64,000 bases of DNA from Pterobdella sp. o SKG-2022 (lineage: Eukaryota; Annelida; Clitellata; Hirudinida; Piscicolidae), in contig OZ038325.1 of NCBI GenBank assembly GCA_964035795.1, positions 3,746,277 to 3,810,276 on the forward strand, read 5' to 3'. Shown one piece after another: positions 47,691 through 59,449 of this stretch. Made by a program: the position numbers and the translations under genes. A model generated the notes under the pieces. It saw only the letters and a list, made by a program, of their open reading frames with translations, did not search any database and was not told the DNA's origin. How positions within the stretch are numbered: position 1 is the stretch's first letter; each line of letters opens with the position of its first letter.

Positions 47691-48856
47691 GCCCGTTTTC
47701 CTTTACCAAGGGTTGGGCTTTTTGAAAGTTCTATTTCGAAGTCGGCCTTTCCATTCAGAGAGATCGAGTGGATCCGCACAAACCATGTCTAGCTTCCTTT
47801 TATCATTCAATATGAGCTCATTCCAAGTCTTTTTGGGCCTACCAGGCTTCTTGCAAGTATCTAAATCCAACTTTCTCATTTGAGAAATCCAACCCACTCT
47901 ACATGTCCAAACCCCCTCATCCTGCTTGTACAAAGAACTACTACAACATCCCGAATGCCAAGTTTTGAAAGAAGTGGGTGAGAGCAAACGTTATCATTCG
48001 TTTTGATGTTGCACATCCAGCGAATCATGGCAAGGTTGTTTCGTCTAAGGCGGTTCAATGTGGAAACTGTTACGGGCCATGTTTCAGCAGCATGTAACAT
48101 AAATCTTCTGATACAGATTGAATAGACACGACCTCTGGTCAAGATCGATAAATGACGACTAGCAATGAGTGGAAGAAGTTGGCGAAATTTAGCCCAGGCA
48201 CACTTACAACGTGCTCTTGAAGCAAACTCACATCGGCCACCTGCAGATAACATATCTCCAAGATAGCAGAACTCTGAGACAACTTCCAGTTTTTCATCAC
48301 CAATCATCACTTCTTTTACTAATCTCCCATCAACAGGCCGTGCTGTACCAAGGCAACGAGCGCATCGGAAGTTAAGATCCGAAGTTAGAGAACCATTTAT
48401 GCCGCTGCATTTCATGTGTACCCATTGCCTGCAGCCTCCACATTGAATAGCATTTCTACCCACACCTGCTTAGCATACACCACAAGGTTACTTCCCAGAT
48501 TTTCTCAACACATCAAGGTTAGAACCAGAAACCATTAGCTTTGTCTTACCCATATTCACCCTCAACCCCGATTTCTCCATCTCCGACCTCCATGTTCTCA
48601 ACTTCACTAATTGTTCATCCATGAACTGAGCCCTTACCATTGAATCATTAGCATACAAGATCTCCCAGAGGCAACCTGTACGAAACTCCATAGATGAAGC
48701 TTCCAGCATGATAAAATGTAATGGACTAAGAACAAAACCTTGATGGACACCTACCCGAACATCAAACGAGTTGCTATATTCATCACCAACTCTCACCCTA
48801 CTTCTCACTTCCTTGTACATTTATTGTACAATTCTCACAAGCCATTCATCAATTTT

Positions 48857-48890
<34 letters not shown>

Positions 48891-48944
48891 CTCCTTCAAA
48901 GATAGAGACGTCAACATTTTAATAGGCGACTTAACGCCAAAAAG

Positions 48945-49345
48945 TCGGTATCGATAACAAAGAGTATGAAGAAGTCATGGGAAAGTCCCGAGGGAGGCAG
49001 ACCTACACGTGGTCGGAATGTATCATCAAAGAGGACCAAATCTGCTTCAACATCCCTCGTCCTCTCTCTCTCATCAAGAAAAAGACCTTAAATCAGGCTA
49101 AATTTTTTTATGGTCTGCTCCACCAAGACCCGGACTGGTGGTAAAAGGCTCAGCTGCTTCTCGCAGGTGAGGTGGAAAGCAACCCGGGACCCATGTGGTA
49201 CTGTACTAAATGTACACATAAAATCACCCTATAGCAAATCTCCATCCAATGCAATCATACCACCTCTCATTGGATTCACCTCAAATGCTCACACACCAAA
49301 CTCAAATCCTATTCATTCTCATTCATATGTCGGGGGACATCCAGG
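48945..49345 (+). mobile_element. Family A LINE 5' end with intact N-P-G-P motif
   Basis: Matches 24330-24640: 'gcagacctacacgtggtcgg', '..GEVESNPGP' at 49166-49192, then a finger 'CTKCTHKIT..ISIQCNHTTSHWIHLKC' (with a stop near 49230). It breaks at ~49345 into unassigned sequence, then meets an inverted family A 3' end at 49465. Confidence 0.75.
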
Positions 49346-49464
49346 TGGCTAATTGGGTGTTTCTGTGTGCAAACATTGTACCGCCAATCACAAGGCTACT
49401 AGTTGCGCAAAGATTCCCGAACCTTTCACCATTTTCATTCAGCACACTAAGACCTTGTTTTCCC

Positions 49465-51190
49465 ATTATTTTTTTTTACCTCGAGCACCCTAGTCTTGTT
49501 GGGTGCTTCTCATGTCCCCATCAAGACCGTCCAGGGGTCGAGAAGCTCAGCCGCTCTCGCGGGGTCGGTCCACAGACTCTCTAGGCCCAGTGTGGTACTT
49601 ATTTTGGGGCAGGTGAAGAAGTGAGAAATGTTGTGAATGTGTGTTTGGCAGAGTGAGCATGAAGGTGAGGGATGAGATGAGGGTTGGGTTTTGTTGAGGT
49701 ATGAGAGGATGAAAGATGATTTATTTGATCTGAGTTGGGCGAGAGTGCGGCAAGTGTGGTGGTCTAGGGTGGTTTCTGATTCATGAATGGGTGTGGGTTG
49801 CTTGCTGAGAATTTTTTTGTGAGTGGATGATATGTAGTCGTACTATTTTTGTGTGTATGGTTTTCATGTTTTGTTTTATTTGTGTGTGAGAGGTGGACTG
49901 GGTGGAGGAGGAGGGTATGTTTAGGGTGTAGATGATGTTATTGTTGAATGTGGATTGTTTTTTATATCTGGGTGTGGGCTTCTTGTGTGGTGAGTGGGTG
50001 TAGGGGATGAATGGGGTGGAAGGCTTTTTGTGTGAGTTGTGATGCTTGAAGTTTGAGATGGTTTTGGATTGGGAGGATTTTGGTCTCTGAGTGGAGGTGC
50101 TGGATGTTGGTGTCTAGGGTGCAGCCAGTGATTGTTCTCAAGACTGCGATTTAGATTTTTTGGAGTTTGTTCAGGGAGGTGGATGAGATGATGGGTGACC
50201 AGATGGTGTTGGCGTATTCAATGATGGGAAGGAGTAATGTTTTGTATGTGGTGATGAGTGTTTCTTTGCTTTTTCCCCAGTGTGTTGATGTGAGGACTTT
50301 TAGGAGATTAAGTGTTTTTTTTGCTTTAGTGATGGTGTTGTCTGTTTGGGTGGAGTATGTTAGTTTGGGGTAAAAAGTTAGGCCAAGGATGGTAGGGCTG
50401 GAGGTAGTGGGAATGGGAATGTTGTTGAGGTGAATGTTCAGAGGTTTGTTATATTCTGATGGGTCTGGGGTCATGAGAGTTGACGTGGTTTTGGTAGGAT
50501 TGATTTGTAGGTTGTTATTGTGAGTCCATGTGTGTATTTCATTGAGGTATAGGTAGAGGTTCTGGGTGGCTGTGTTGATGTTGGGGTGGGATGATGTTAT
50601 GGTGATGTCCTCTGCGTAGGTGATGAGATTGTGTGAACTGATTTTGGGGTGTGGTATGTCTGAGAGGTATATATTGAAGAGATTGGGTGATGGGACGCCC
50701 CCTTGGGGGACACCTGATTTGATGTTTGTGTGTTTTGATGTGTGATTGTTGTATGAGGTGTATTGTCGGCGGCCTTTTAGGTAGTTGGCCAGAAATTTGA
50801 TTATTGTTGTAGGAATGTTGGTGTTGTGTATTTTGTGGATGAGTTGGTGGACGTTGACTGTGTCGAATGCTTTGGTCATGTCGAGGGCAGTGAGGATTGT
50901 TCTATGGAGGGTTTTCTTTTATTAAAACCAGTGAGTTTGGTGAATATAATTTCAGAACACTAGTAAGTTTATTAAGATTTCAAGTCTTGAAAATGTTACG
51001 TTGTTAACAAAAAGCTTCGTATCTTAATAAACTTACTAATGTTTTGAAATTATATTCGTTTTACGGTTTGGCTTTTGAAAAAATCAGTGAGTATGGTGTT
51101 ATTGACTTAATGTAGGGCTGTGGTGGTGGAATGTGCGGCTCTGAAGCCGTGTTGGTGTGTTGGGTGGATTATATTAGTGGTGATGTGTGG
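49465..51190 (-). mobile_element. Family A LINE, 3' half, with altered palm and nested M2
   Basis: RT on the minus strand: 'MTKAFDTVNVHQLIHKIHNT' (50879), 'SGVPQGGVPSPNLFNIYLSD', palm 'ITYAEDITIT' (second motif Asp to Glu), 'NNLQINPTKTTSTLM', 'LNLLKVLTSTHWGKSKETL' (the block deleted in the 24.3-27.5 kb copy), '..NTIWSPIISSTSLNKLQKI', stop, then the tail and 3' end at 49465. The RT N-terminal part (51090-51190) is separated by M2 at 50944-51079. Confidence 0.85.
50944..51079. repeat. MITE-like element M2, copy 2, nested in LINE
   Basis: 'aatataatttcagaacacta' + 'gtaagtttattaagat' and the inverted half '..aagcttcgtatcttaataa' + 'acttactaatgttttgaaat'. Flanked by near-identical ~19-bp direct repeats, aaaaccagtgagtttggtg (50925-50943) and aaaatcagtgagtatggtg (51080-51098). 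Confidence 0.7.
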
Positions 51191-51194
51191 GAGG

Positions 51195-52275
51195 ATGATT
51201 TTTTCTAGAGTTGTTATGGAAGCTTCTGCAAGACTACGGAGTGCCAGAAAAAATCACCAAAATAATCATAAGCTCCTATGAAGGTCTGATCTGTAGAGAA
51301 ACTCCTAGAAATCAGTTGACAAAACCATTCCATGTCCGTACTGGTGCGAGACAAAGCTGCTTACTGTCTTCATTCTTGTTGCTGCTGGCTATCGACGGAG
51401 TTTTGTCAACAGCTACCGAAAAAAAAAAAACGGTATCCAGTGGTCTCCTTTAACACAATTGGACGATCTAAATTTTGCTGACGATCTAGCCCTTCTTGCG
51501 CACACCCAGAATCAGATACAATGAAAAAAAACGGTAGCAGAAACCTCCAGAAAACTGGGTCTAAACATACATCAGAGAAAAACCAAGATTCTTAAAAGGA
51601 ATATTGCTAATTCAACTCCCATCACGCTGACTGGACAACCAATAGAAGAAATGGAGAGTTTCACTTATCTTGGTAGTACCGTTGATAAGCGGGGAGGAAC
51701 AATGGCAGACGTAAAGATAAAAATCAGAAAGACCGGAGCAGTTTTTCTGCAGCTCAAAAACGTGTGGGCCTCTAGAAATTTAGCAAAAAAAAACTAAGAT
51801 CAGATTATTTGACTCCAATGTGGAGCACGTTCTACTGTATAAAGCGGAGTCTTGGAGGACCACAGAGACGACCAGAAAAAAGATTCAGGCATTCATTAAA
51901 ACTCGTCTGAGAAGAATTCTTCAGATTCGCTGGCCAGAAACCATCAGAAATAAAGAGCTATGGCAACACTCCAGATAAAAGCCAGTTACCGTAGAGCTTC
52001 AACAACGCCGCTGGAGATGGCTAGAGCATATCCTACGAAAGCTGCCCACCAGGATAGCCAGACAAGCCTTGAAATAAAACCCTCAGAAAAAAAAAGAATG
52101 AGAAGCAGACCACGAAACACATGGCAACGTGACGTGACATAGATGCTGAAGTCAAGAAGATGGCTCTCGCACGGGAACAGTTGGAGACGCTCGCCAAAGG
52201 CAGAATTGGCTGAAGATTTTTTCTTGATGGTCTATGTTCTAGCTAGAAACAATAGGGATGAGTAAGTAAGTTCCT
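51195..52275 (+). mobile_element. LINE family F, reverse transcriptase C-terminal half
   Basis: Reads 'LQDYGVPEKITKIIISSYEG', 'FHVRTGARQSCLLSSFLLLL', palm 'NFADDLALLAHT' (51475-51510), 'KLGLNIHQRKTKILKRNI', 'MESFTYLGSTVDKRGGTMAD', then C-terminal 'RASTTPLEMARAY' in another frame and 'NTWQRDV'. It ends 'gggatgagtaagtaag'. Stops and shifts after the palm. Confidence 0.75.
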
Positions 52276-52279
52276 ATTG

Positions 52280-53455
52280 AAGCCATGTGAAAAATCCACA
52301 ACTCTCTTATTTTTTCAATACTACTTTGAGCCATATCAATATAAGATTATTTTTTATCAAATTTTTCCCACAGTGAGGCGTGTAAACACAAACTTCTCTT
52401 ATTATCTCATTCTCAAAAATCCAACACTACTACCAATATACTTTTCAAAGTCCTTTTTATTTCAAAGAAATTTTCATATAACTCTTTCCTAACCAGTATA
52501 CCAATACCTGCTATTTTATTATCATTTCCAGACCAATATCTCTTAATCCTCCTATTTAATTTAAAAACTTTGCATCTTAATTTCATCACCTTCTTGTAGA
52601 CAGCAAATTTCAATTTTTTTTCTCAGTTTTTGCAAACCTTCATACCTTCACCATTTTAACTTTATATTCCAACAACGAAAGTTGGAAAAAAAAACTAGAA
52701 GTAAGAGGAAAACTCAGAAATTCTTAGCACCCCCGCTCATTTAAGAGCAAGAGAGTTTTTTGAGCTATATAAGTGCGTGGAGGGCATGTCCTTGCCTTCC
52801 CTACATAGCATATGTTCCATGACTTGAATAAATTACTATTCAGCAAATTCATATGTGCAGTCATGTTTAATATAGCGTGTAGATTGAAGTGCTAGAAATT
52901 ATATTGACACAATTCAAAAACGTCTAAACATATTCCAAACAAAAGCATTGAAAATGAATAATGGTGAAACAAAATGTTTTTTTCTGGAATCATTCACCAA
53001 AAACAAACTACCGCTAACCTGCATCGCAGGTACACGCCCCTTGGCAGGTTGGATGACCAAGTATGGATGTCTTTTAATATCTAGTTCAAAGTCGTGATCC
53101 TTACCTTTATTATAATATAAGTATAAATTTTGTTGTTGTTTCAGAATTAGAAAATTGAAATAAGTTTTAATACATTATTTCGAAAACATCTTATGAATTT
53201 TAGTTAAATAATTTTTTGATTTTAATTTCGAAAAGGAAATTGTTGAGATACATTTATTTAAAAAAAACTATACTTTTCGATATGTTAGACCTTACATGAA
53301 ACATTAGTTTATCGTTGTTATAAAGTTGATTCGTTTTATATTGTCGAAAGAAACATAAAAATTAAGTATAAATATTAAAAAATTGAAATTAAATTTAATT
53401 GTTGTACAGTGAGCCTTCAAAAATCGGGATTCTTCAATAAACTTAACAAATTCTC
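52280..53455. other. Intron sequence with little recognised
   Basis: AT-rich. A short minus frame (52613-52413: 'NRRIKRYWSGNDNKIAGIGI', 'LVRKELYENFFEIKR') looks like an RTE endonuclease middle section (Y-x-x-W-x-G-N-D...G-I-G-I-L-V). Around 52720-52870 a less AT-rich stretch has no assignable frame. Confidence 0.4.
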
Positions 53456-53457
53456 AC

Positions 53458-53550
53458 GACGGATTTTAAAATTGTTTTTTGAAGTGTTTGGGCATCAGCG
53501 TCTACATCAACTTTGAGAAACGCGCGGTTCTTATAACCAAAAAACTTTAG
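53458..53550 (-). CDS. CFAP74: CFAP74-like exon
   Basis: 93 nt, 31 residues, phase 0/0: LKFFGYKNRAFLKVDVDADA, then QTLQKTILKSV. Strong acceptor (ttcttcgattcag) and donor GTGAGA. Composition is clearly more complex than the flanking AT-rich sequence. Confidence 0.65.
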
Positions 53551-53633
53551 CTGAATCGAAGAATATATTTGAAAATTAAAATATTGCTCATTGCTACAGT
53601 ACCTCGAAAGTAGAGATTAATATATCATTAAAC

Positions 53634-53724
53634 AATTTTTTCAACAAATTCTTCATTTTTCTTCTCGTTTTCATTTTTATTTTTTTTTATTTCTTTGGGA
53701 ATTACCGATACATCAAATTGGCAA
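53634..53724 (-). CDS. CFAP74: CFAP74-like exon: charged linker
   Basis: 91 nt, reading CQFDVSVIPKEI and then a Lys/Glu/Asn-rich run ending 'EEFVEKI'. The acceptor 'cctgttaatcag' has a pyrimidine stretch; donor is GTTTAA. It leaves in phase 0 and is separated by only 83 bp from the next exon, which starts in phase 0. Confidence 0.55.
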
Positions 53725-53774
53725 CTGATTAACAGGACTAAAAAAAGAAATTATAAAAAGTTATAAGGCTTAAG

Positions 53775-54700
53775 AAACATCTATCAAACCAACCACCAAT
53801 CAAGCAAACCCAAATTATAGCTTGTTTTTCTTCACCAAGGGTTGGGCTTTTTGAAAGATCCATCTCAAAGTCGGCCTTCCCATTCAAAGCAATCGAGTGG
53901 ATCTGCACAAACCATGTCTAGCTTGCTTTTGTCATTCAATATGAGCTCATTCCATGTCTTTTTGGACCTACGAGGCTTCTTGCAAGTATCTTATTCCAAC
54001 TTTCGCACTTGAGAGATCCAACCCACGCTACGCTCTACATGCCAAAACTAAAAATGCTTGTAAGAAGAACTACCTCAACATCCCGAATGCTAAGAGCAGA
54101 CGTTATGAATTGTTCTGATGTTGCACATCCAGCGAATCATGGCAAAGTCGTTTTGTCTAAGGCGCTTCAATGTGAAAACTGTTACGGGCTGTGTTTCATC
54201 AGCATGTAAAATAACGTTTTTGACACAGGTTGAACAGCCACGGCCTCTGGTCAATAATGATAAATGGCGATTAGTAAGAAGTGGATGAGGTTGGCGAAAT
54301 TTAGCCTAGGCACACTTACAACGTGCTATTGAAGCAAGCTCACATCCACCATCTGCAGATAACATATCTCCAAGATAGCGGAACTCTGGAACAACTTCCA
54401 GTTTTTCATCACCAATCATCACTTCCTTTACTAATCTCCCATCAACAAGCCGTGTTGTAACAAGGCAACGAGCACATCAGAAGTCAAGATCCGAAGTTAG
54501 AGAACCATTTATGCCGCTGCATTTCTTGTTTACTCATTGCCTGCAGCATCCACACTGAATACCATTTCTACCCACCCCTGTTTGGCATACACCACAATGA
54601 TACTTCCAGATTTCTTCAAAACGTCAAGGTTCGGACCAAAAAACATAGGCTTTGTCAAAGAGAGGCCAAACAGATAAAACATGCTAAGAAGAATGTTCAA
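53775..54700 (-). mobile_element. RTE family D, decayed C-terminal half
   Basis: Same order as 47645-48840 but heavily broken: 3' end 'ccaagggttgggctttttg' at 53838, 'RRKLE..AWFVQIHSI' region, 'SIARCKCA', 'LGDMLSADGG', '..GVGRNGIQCGCCRQ' and 'MFFGPNLDVLKKSG' (54620-54650). A degenerate CAAT/CAAC tail at 53790-53810 replaces a clean (TCAA)n. Confidence 0.7.
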
Positions 54701-54934
54701 TAAACAGAAAAATTTGGCGGGTCCATCAACTGCCATCAACTTCAAGTCAACCTGCTGTCAAGAAAGCTGAAACTGCAAATATTTTTATGAAGTTGATAAT
54801 ACAGGTTTCCGTCATTTTTTATAATTTTTACGAAACTCAACACTGAATATACAATGATGTAATAATAAATTAAGTTTTGTTTTTAAAAATAACTTCACAA
54901 AAAGAGGCCGCATTTTAATAATTTTTATATTCAA

Positions 54935-55900
54935 CTAAATTTTCAAAATATTACACTTTGTCATCACCATTGAGGAGCTTTCCGTCAGGTTGACATGGCT
55001 CGACTCTCTTCGCTTCCATTGGCTGCGGTCTAAAACTGTGCCCCAGGTACTTTCACCTTCGATCTTTATTCTTAGCTTTTCGAGAACTTTTTTGATAAGG
55101 GAGTACCGGGTTTCCCTTGGGGCACGTCTAGGTCTTCTGACAGCACTGGCTGCATCTGCCAGGCTTTTCCTAATCGGCGTGTCAGATTTTTGTCTGAGCA
55201 GGTGACCCACAAAGTTCAGTCTCCTTTTTATTGTGCTGCTCCAACTCTCGTACTGAAGTAGAATGTGTAAATCTTCATTTGCTATTCTATCAGAACATTT
55301 GATGTTTGCCGAAACTCTTAGAAGTCTTCTCTGGGTGCTGACTACCATTTTGTTCAGTGTCTCTTTTGATCTTTTGTTGTTTTTGATTTGTGTTTTTGAT
55401 TTTGTGTCAAATTAGGTTTGTGTTGCATATGACTAGGTTGTAGTCTGAGTTAAAGAGCATGCCAGAGTAGGATCTGAAATTTCTGATGAGTTTGGCTTTT
55501 TGCACCTCCCGGTCCTAAAAAGGTCCATCTTTTTCCGGTTCTCTTGCCAGATTTAAAAGCATTTCACCATTTGTATTGGTTTTCTCATGATAACTATACT
55601 GAACATCTTTTCTTCCTACCTGCACGTTGAAATCTTTTTTGATTATTATTATGTACCGGGACGGACTCAATAGCCCTCTTCAAATTGTCATAGTGCCCTT
55701 CAGAAACTTTCACGACTGACATGTTTGTCGGACAATACGTTACAATAATTGTCGTAGTGGTATTTCCAGGTAAGTTTACTATGATTATACGCTCATTGTA
55801 CTTGAGTACACTAGATTTGAGTTTAAGAGATTTCCAACTCCTCCAGTAGCAGCTCCATTGTCGTTTCGCCACGCTGACGATGTAATCACTGTTCTTCCGT
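54935..55900 (-). mobile_element. Another LINE: endonuclease and RT C-terminal pieces
   Basis: Minus strand: 55872-55594 'YNERIIIVNLPGNTTTTIIV', 'TYCPTNMSVVKVSEGHYDNL' (endonuclease Y-x-P-T block); 55348-54935 'RRLLRVSANIKCSDRIANED', 'RRLNFVGHLLRQ', '..WGTVLDRSQWKRR' (RT C-terminal block). The RT core between them is missing. A family not otherwise seen here. Confidence 0.6.
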
Positions 55901-56139
55901 TCACTCTTTCATACTTAATATCTTCTATATGCAACATTCTGTGTTCTTGTATACCCAACACATAAGTGAATAAGTATGTTAAAAGTAAGAAAGCATGTAA
56001 TTAAAGACCTAAGTAAATGAACAAATAAGCAAAAACGTAAGTAAATATATAAGTGAATATGAAAGTATGTAATTAAGTAAGTTAATAAATAAGTTAGTAA
56101 AGAAGTAGGTAAATAAATAGGTAATCAAGTAATAACTTA

Positions 56140-56456
<317 letters not shown>

Positions 56457-56459
56457 GCG

Positions 56460-57000
56460 GCTAACAGATGAATTAATAATGCTTATTGTAATAACTCTAA
56501 ATTTTTTGTGTGAAAAAATCTATTTCTAAACTTTCGATTAATATCTTATTTTCTATTTAATTCCAAAATTTTATAAAAATTGAACCACTAGTAACGTCTT
56601 GGGTTTTGAAACATTCAAAACTTGTGCCACTTTCACTTTAGCCTATTTATCCAACCTCATTCAGTAAAAAATTCCAACCCAAGATTGATTCGTTATCTAG
56701 CTGTAACACTTTTTCTAACAATATATCCAACCGAACTTTCAGATATTTTTTTGCGGCCTTTAGGAGCTCTCTTTCTACCAAAAATGGAAATTCAACCTCA
56801 TTAATTACATTAAAATTTCGTCTAAAAACACATCGTTCCAGGCTACCTTTCGACAATACTTGGCTTAATAGCACCTAATTGCTTTCTTTGGTGCTACATG
56901 AATTTTTATTAGAAATATTATTCTTAAATTATTAATTATATGCGGGTAAAGCGATCATGTAGCTACACATGAAAGTTTCGGTTATGCAAATGTTAGGTTT
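56460..57000. other. Intron sequence, possible LINE C-terminus
   Basis: The plus strand at 56760-56870 reads 'TSLITLKFRLKTHRSRLPFD', resembling the S-L-x-x-F-K-x-x-L-K-T-H-L-F tail of CR1/L2 elements, but the preceding L-W-N-S-L-P block is not seen. Confidence 0.3.
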
Positions 57001-57003
57001 TAC

Positions 57004-57042
57004 ATCTCTACTCCAGATGGACCAAATAGAAAATATTTGTAA
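57004..57042 (-). CDS. CFAP74: CFAP74-like short exon
   Basis: 39 nt: one phase base, then YKYFLFGPSGVE, with two bases left over. Acceptor 'gaaatcttcaag'; donor GTAAAA. Phase fits both the preceding exon and 53634-53724. The 'F-x-F...P-S-G' pattern fits the middle strands of an ASH domain, but the expected following strands are not found, so an exon may be missing. Confidence 0.4.
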
Positions 57043-57321
57043 CTTGAAGATTTCAAAAGAAATATAAAAAATATGTTAAGATGATAATGTTTTGAATAAA
57101 AAATTTTAAAACTTAATGTTTTCTCTTTAAAAAAAACAAAATAATGAAATTATCATTTTGTGTAGTTAGTACACAACTCTAAAAATATATAGGATGTTTC
57201 TAAAAAAACAAAAATACTTTATATTACTCAACTCAAAAACCACAGCCATTTGAAAAAAATATTTACGCTTTTTTACTTTTTAACAATATGTTCTCTAAAA
57301 AATACAATTGAATGGCCATAC

Positions 57322-57446
57322 TAACATGTGTTATTAAGAAGGTAAACTATCTGTTGGTTATGTCGATGAAAATTTGTAGGATTGAAGATGATTCTGGTAT
57401 GACTCAGTGTCACAGGTGCTGCAACCCGTATTCCTTCATACATCAG
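57322..57446 (-). CDS. CFAP74: CFAP74-like exon: start of next ASH domain
   Basis: 125 nt reading LMYEGIRVAAPVTLSHTRII and on to 'QQIVYLLNNTC', the edge strand of one ASH domain and the opening of the next. Acceptor gaagcttcaag; donor GTATGG (GTTAGT four bases inside is an alternative). With GTATGG the outgoing phase is 2, matching the next exon. An L2-like LINE fragment lies in the intron before it. Confidence 0.65.
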
Positions 57447-57649
57447 CTTGAAGCTTCTTGTTATTATGAAGTATATTATCATTATTTTGTTTTAATTTTT
57501 TGAAAACAACATATGTTTTTAAACAACTTAAATTTTATGAATTTTTTTGAAATTATGAAGAACTTTTATTTTTAAAAAAACGTTTATTCAAGCTTGGGCT
57601 TGAAAGCAATTTTTAATGTTCTAAATAGGCTTTAAACCTATTATTATTA

Positions 57650-58165
57650 TTATGCATTTGTGAGGCCCAAGTTTGCAAACTAGGTTTGCTGCAGAGGCGC
57701 TTGTAAGGCCAAAAGAATTAGGGCAGAAAGATGCGTTTTTAACCGCTTACAAAAATTTTTAAGGGAAAGCGAGAAACACAAATTAAATGGAAAAGAATTC
57801 TATAAATGAGGGGTGGTATGCGAAAAAAAGCGATATAAAAAGGAGTTAGAAAAGACAGACCTATACAGCTATAAGCCAGAGTTCGAAGACCTGAAAACCT
57901 CATGATTCTGTCTGATAGAAAAAAGCTCATATAAGTAAACCGGCTGATTAAAATATAAAATATTAACGGTGAGCCACAGTAACTCAAACTCAGCTCTTAT
58001 TGCGACCGGCAACCAATGAAGTTTTTTCTATCTGATTGAGGCATTCCTACCTGTTTCACTCATATAGCTTTCTCATAATGCTTTCAATACGCATATGATC
58101 GGTCGGGATCGGAGTTTGAATGAATTGCTCCATATATGCTCCATGGTTTTTAGTCCTTCATTAGT
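57650..58165 (-). mobile_element. L2/CR1-type LINE, RT C-terminal part
   Basis: One minus frame with three stops reads 'LHWLPVAIRAEFELLWLTVN', 'EVFRSSNSGL', 'RSVFSNSFLYRFFSHTTPHL', 'NSFPFNLCFSLSLKNFCKRL', 'KTHLSA'. L-H-W-L-P-V followed by R-S-S, F-S-x-x-x-P-x-L-W-N-S and K-T-H-L is the hallmark of L2/CR1 polymerase C-termini. Located in the intron between exons 58972-59109 and 57322-57446. Confidence 0.75.
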
Positions 58166-58179
58166 ACAAAACGAAAATC

Positions 58180-58400
58180 CAGCAGACTACCTAATAATAG
58201 GCATAAAGTACGTATGGTAAATTAGTGTAGGAAATGATGGTTGGGAATGAAATACTGGAAGTTGTTCAAGAGTTCTGCAATTATGCAGCTGATAAATGCT
58301 AGTTTGTTTTTATAGCACATTATAAGTGTGCCTGTAGTAATTTTCACCAACTTCTTCCTACTAATCGACGTCTATCTTTATGCCTCAGTATAGCCCAAAT
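58180..58400 (+). mobile_element. RTE family D scrap
   Basis: 'MMVGNEILEVVQEFCNYAAD', then 'FIAHYKCACSNFHQLLPTNR' in shifted frames, equivalent to the 'VMVGDKTLEVVSDFCYLEDM' region at 38390. Nothing else preserved. 58400-58970 beyond it is AT-rich; minus frames near 58560-58830 ('SHEKFLKDLKKIGGEVHHRI') are open but unassigned. Confidence 0.5.
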
Positions 58401-58971
58401 CAAATAGTGAGATAAACAAAAACAAAATATTTATTAACTTAATCTTCAGCTTTTTGTAAAGCAAATTTACATTATCAAGTAACCATCACTTTGTCCTATA
58501 GTCCTATTCTCATCTCTATCAATCTTTTAGCATTATTGAATATTTTCAAATCTTTAAAAATTTTTTTCTTTGAGATAGCTTATTACACATTCCACCCTTA
58601 TCACCAAGTTTAAATATGCTGAGACTGACTCTTTTCCCACAGCTTTTAGAGTGAAAATTATGAACCATGAATTATGGTTTTCCAAAAAAACTTGTCTTTA
58701 CCTCCTATTCAAATCTTTCCATTGTTTTGCGTGACAAAGTTTTGTGGGAAAATCTGCATTTTCCACTTTAAACGTTTTTCAAGATTCTATGGTGGACTTC
58801 ACCTCCAATTTTTTTTAAATCCTTCAAGAACTTTTCATGACTCTCCTTTATTAACTAAAAGTTGTTACATATAATATTAGTAATGGGAATGCAGTGCATC
58901 ATTGGGATAATTAATAAAGAGGAAAACAGAATTCATCTAAAATAAACAAAAAACTTGTCATAAAAACTCAC

Positions 58972-59109
58972 GAAAACCAACTTGTTCTTGAGGTTTTTAC
59001 AGATCAGCTCGTAAAAGTAGTAGCCGTTTTTAAAAGGGTCAAAAACGAGCTGTAATTGTATCGTTTCCTTGGGCAACAATACTCCCACAGGCATGTCCAA
59101 AGACACGTC
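58972..59109 (-). CDS. CFAP74: CFAP74-like exon: second half of first ASH domain
   Basis: 138 nt, 46 residues, phase 0/0. 'PVGVLLPKETIQLQLVFDP' is the typical G-x-L-P-x-x-x-x-x-[VL]-x-F-x-P turn, followed by 'NGYYFYELICKN'. The donor is a consensus GTGAGT. The acceptor (acacaaag) is weak, but an in-frame stop upstream leaves no other AG. It continues the domain started at 59279-59449. Confidence 0.7.
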
Positions 59110-59278
59110 CTTTGTGTTTTATGTGTTTATACGAAAGTACAGACTAACTGGTGATAAATTCAAATTCATCTAAATTGTGTGAAAAATATTTTCTTAAAAT
59201 TTTTACTATCTTAATAATAATTTTTTCTATGTTTCTGTATTATAAAGTTGTTGCTAAAAATTTAAAAGATAAAGAAAC

Positions 59279-59449
59279 CTGTGGTAGGTTGATAAAAGCG
59301 TATTTTTGTTCGAGTAACGAGTCGTTAGTGAGATGAAAAGTTCTTTTTACAGCTTGAGCATTGCTTGCCACAGAAAAATTAAGATAGTTTGGTTCAACAA
59401 GAAGGTTTGTACTCGTTAAAATTGCACTAACAGACAGCTCCAGTTTCGT
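59279..59449 (-). CDS. CFAP74: CFAP74-like exon: start of first visible ASH domain
   Basis: 171 nt, phase 0 in and out, 57 residues. It reads TKLELSVSAIL, then 'NLLVEPNYLNF' (the V-x-P-x-x-[LI]-x-F opening of an ASH domain) and ends '..EQKYAFINLPQ'. Donor is CAG|GTTTCT. The acceptor (cgatacatcaag) lacks a strong pyrimidine tract, so the upstream edge is less certain. It is followed by a 169-bp intron. Confidence 0.65.

Noticed and set aside
58555..58870. Further CFAP74-like exon
   Set aside because: Open minus pieces exist, but stops and unsuitable phase, plus the direct fit of 58972 to 57446, argue against inclusion.
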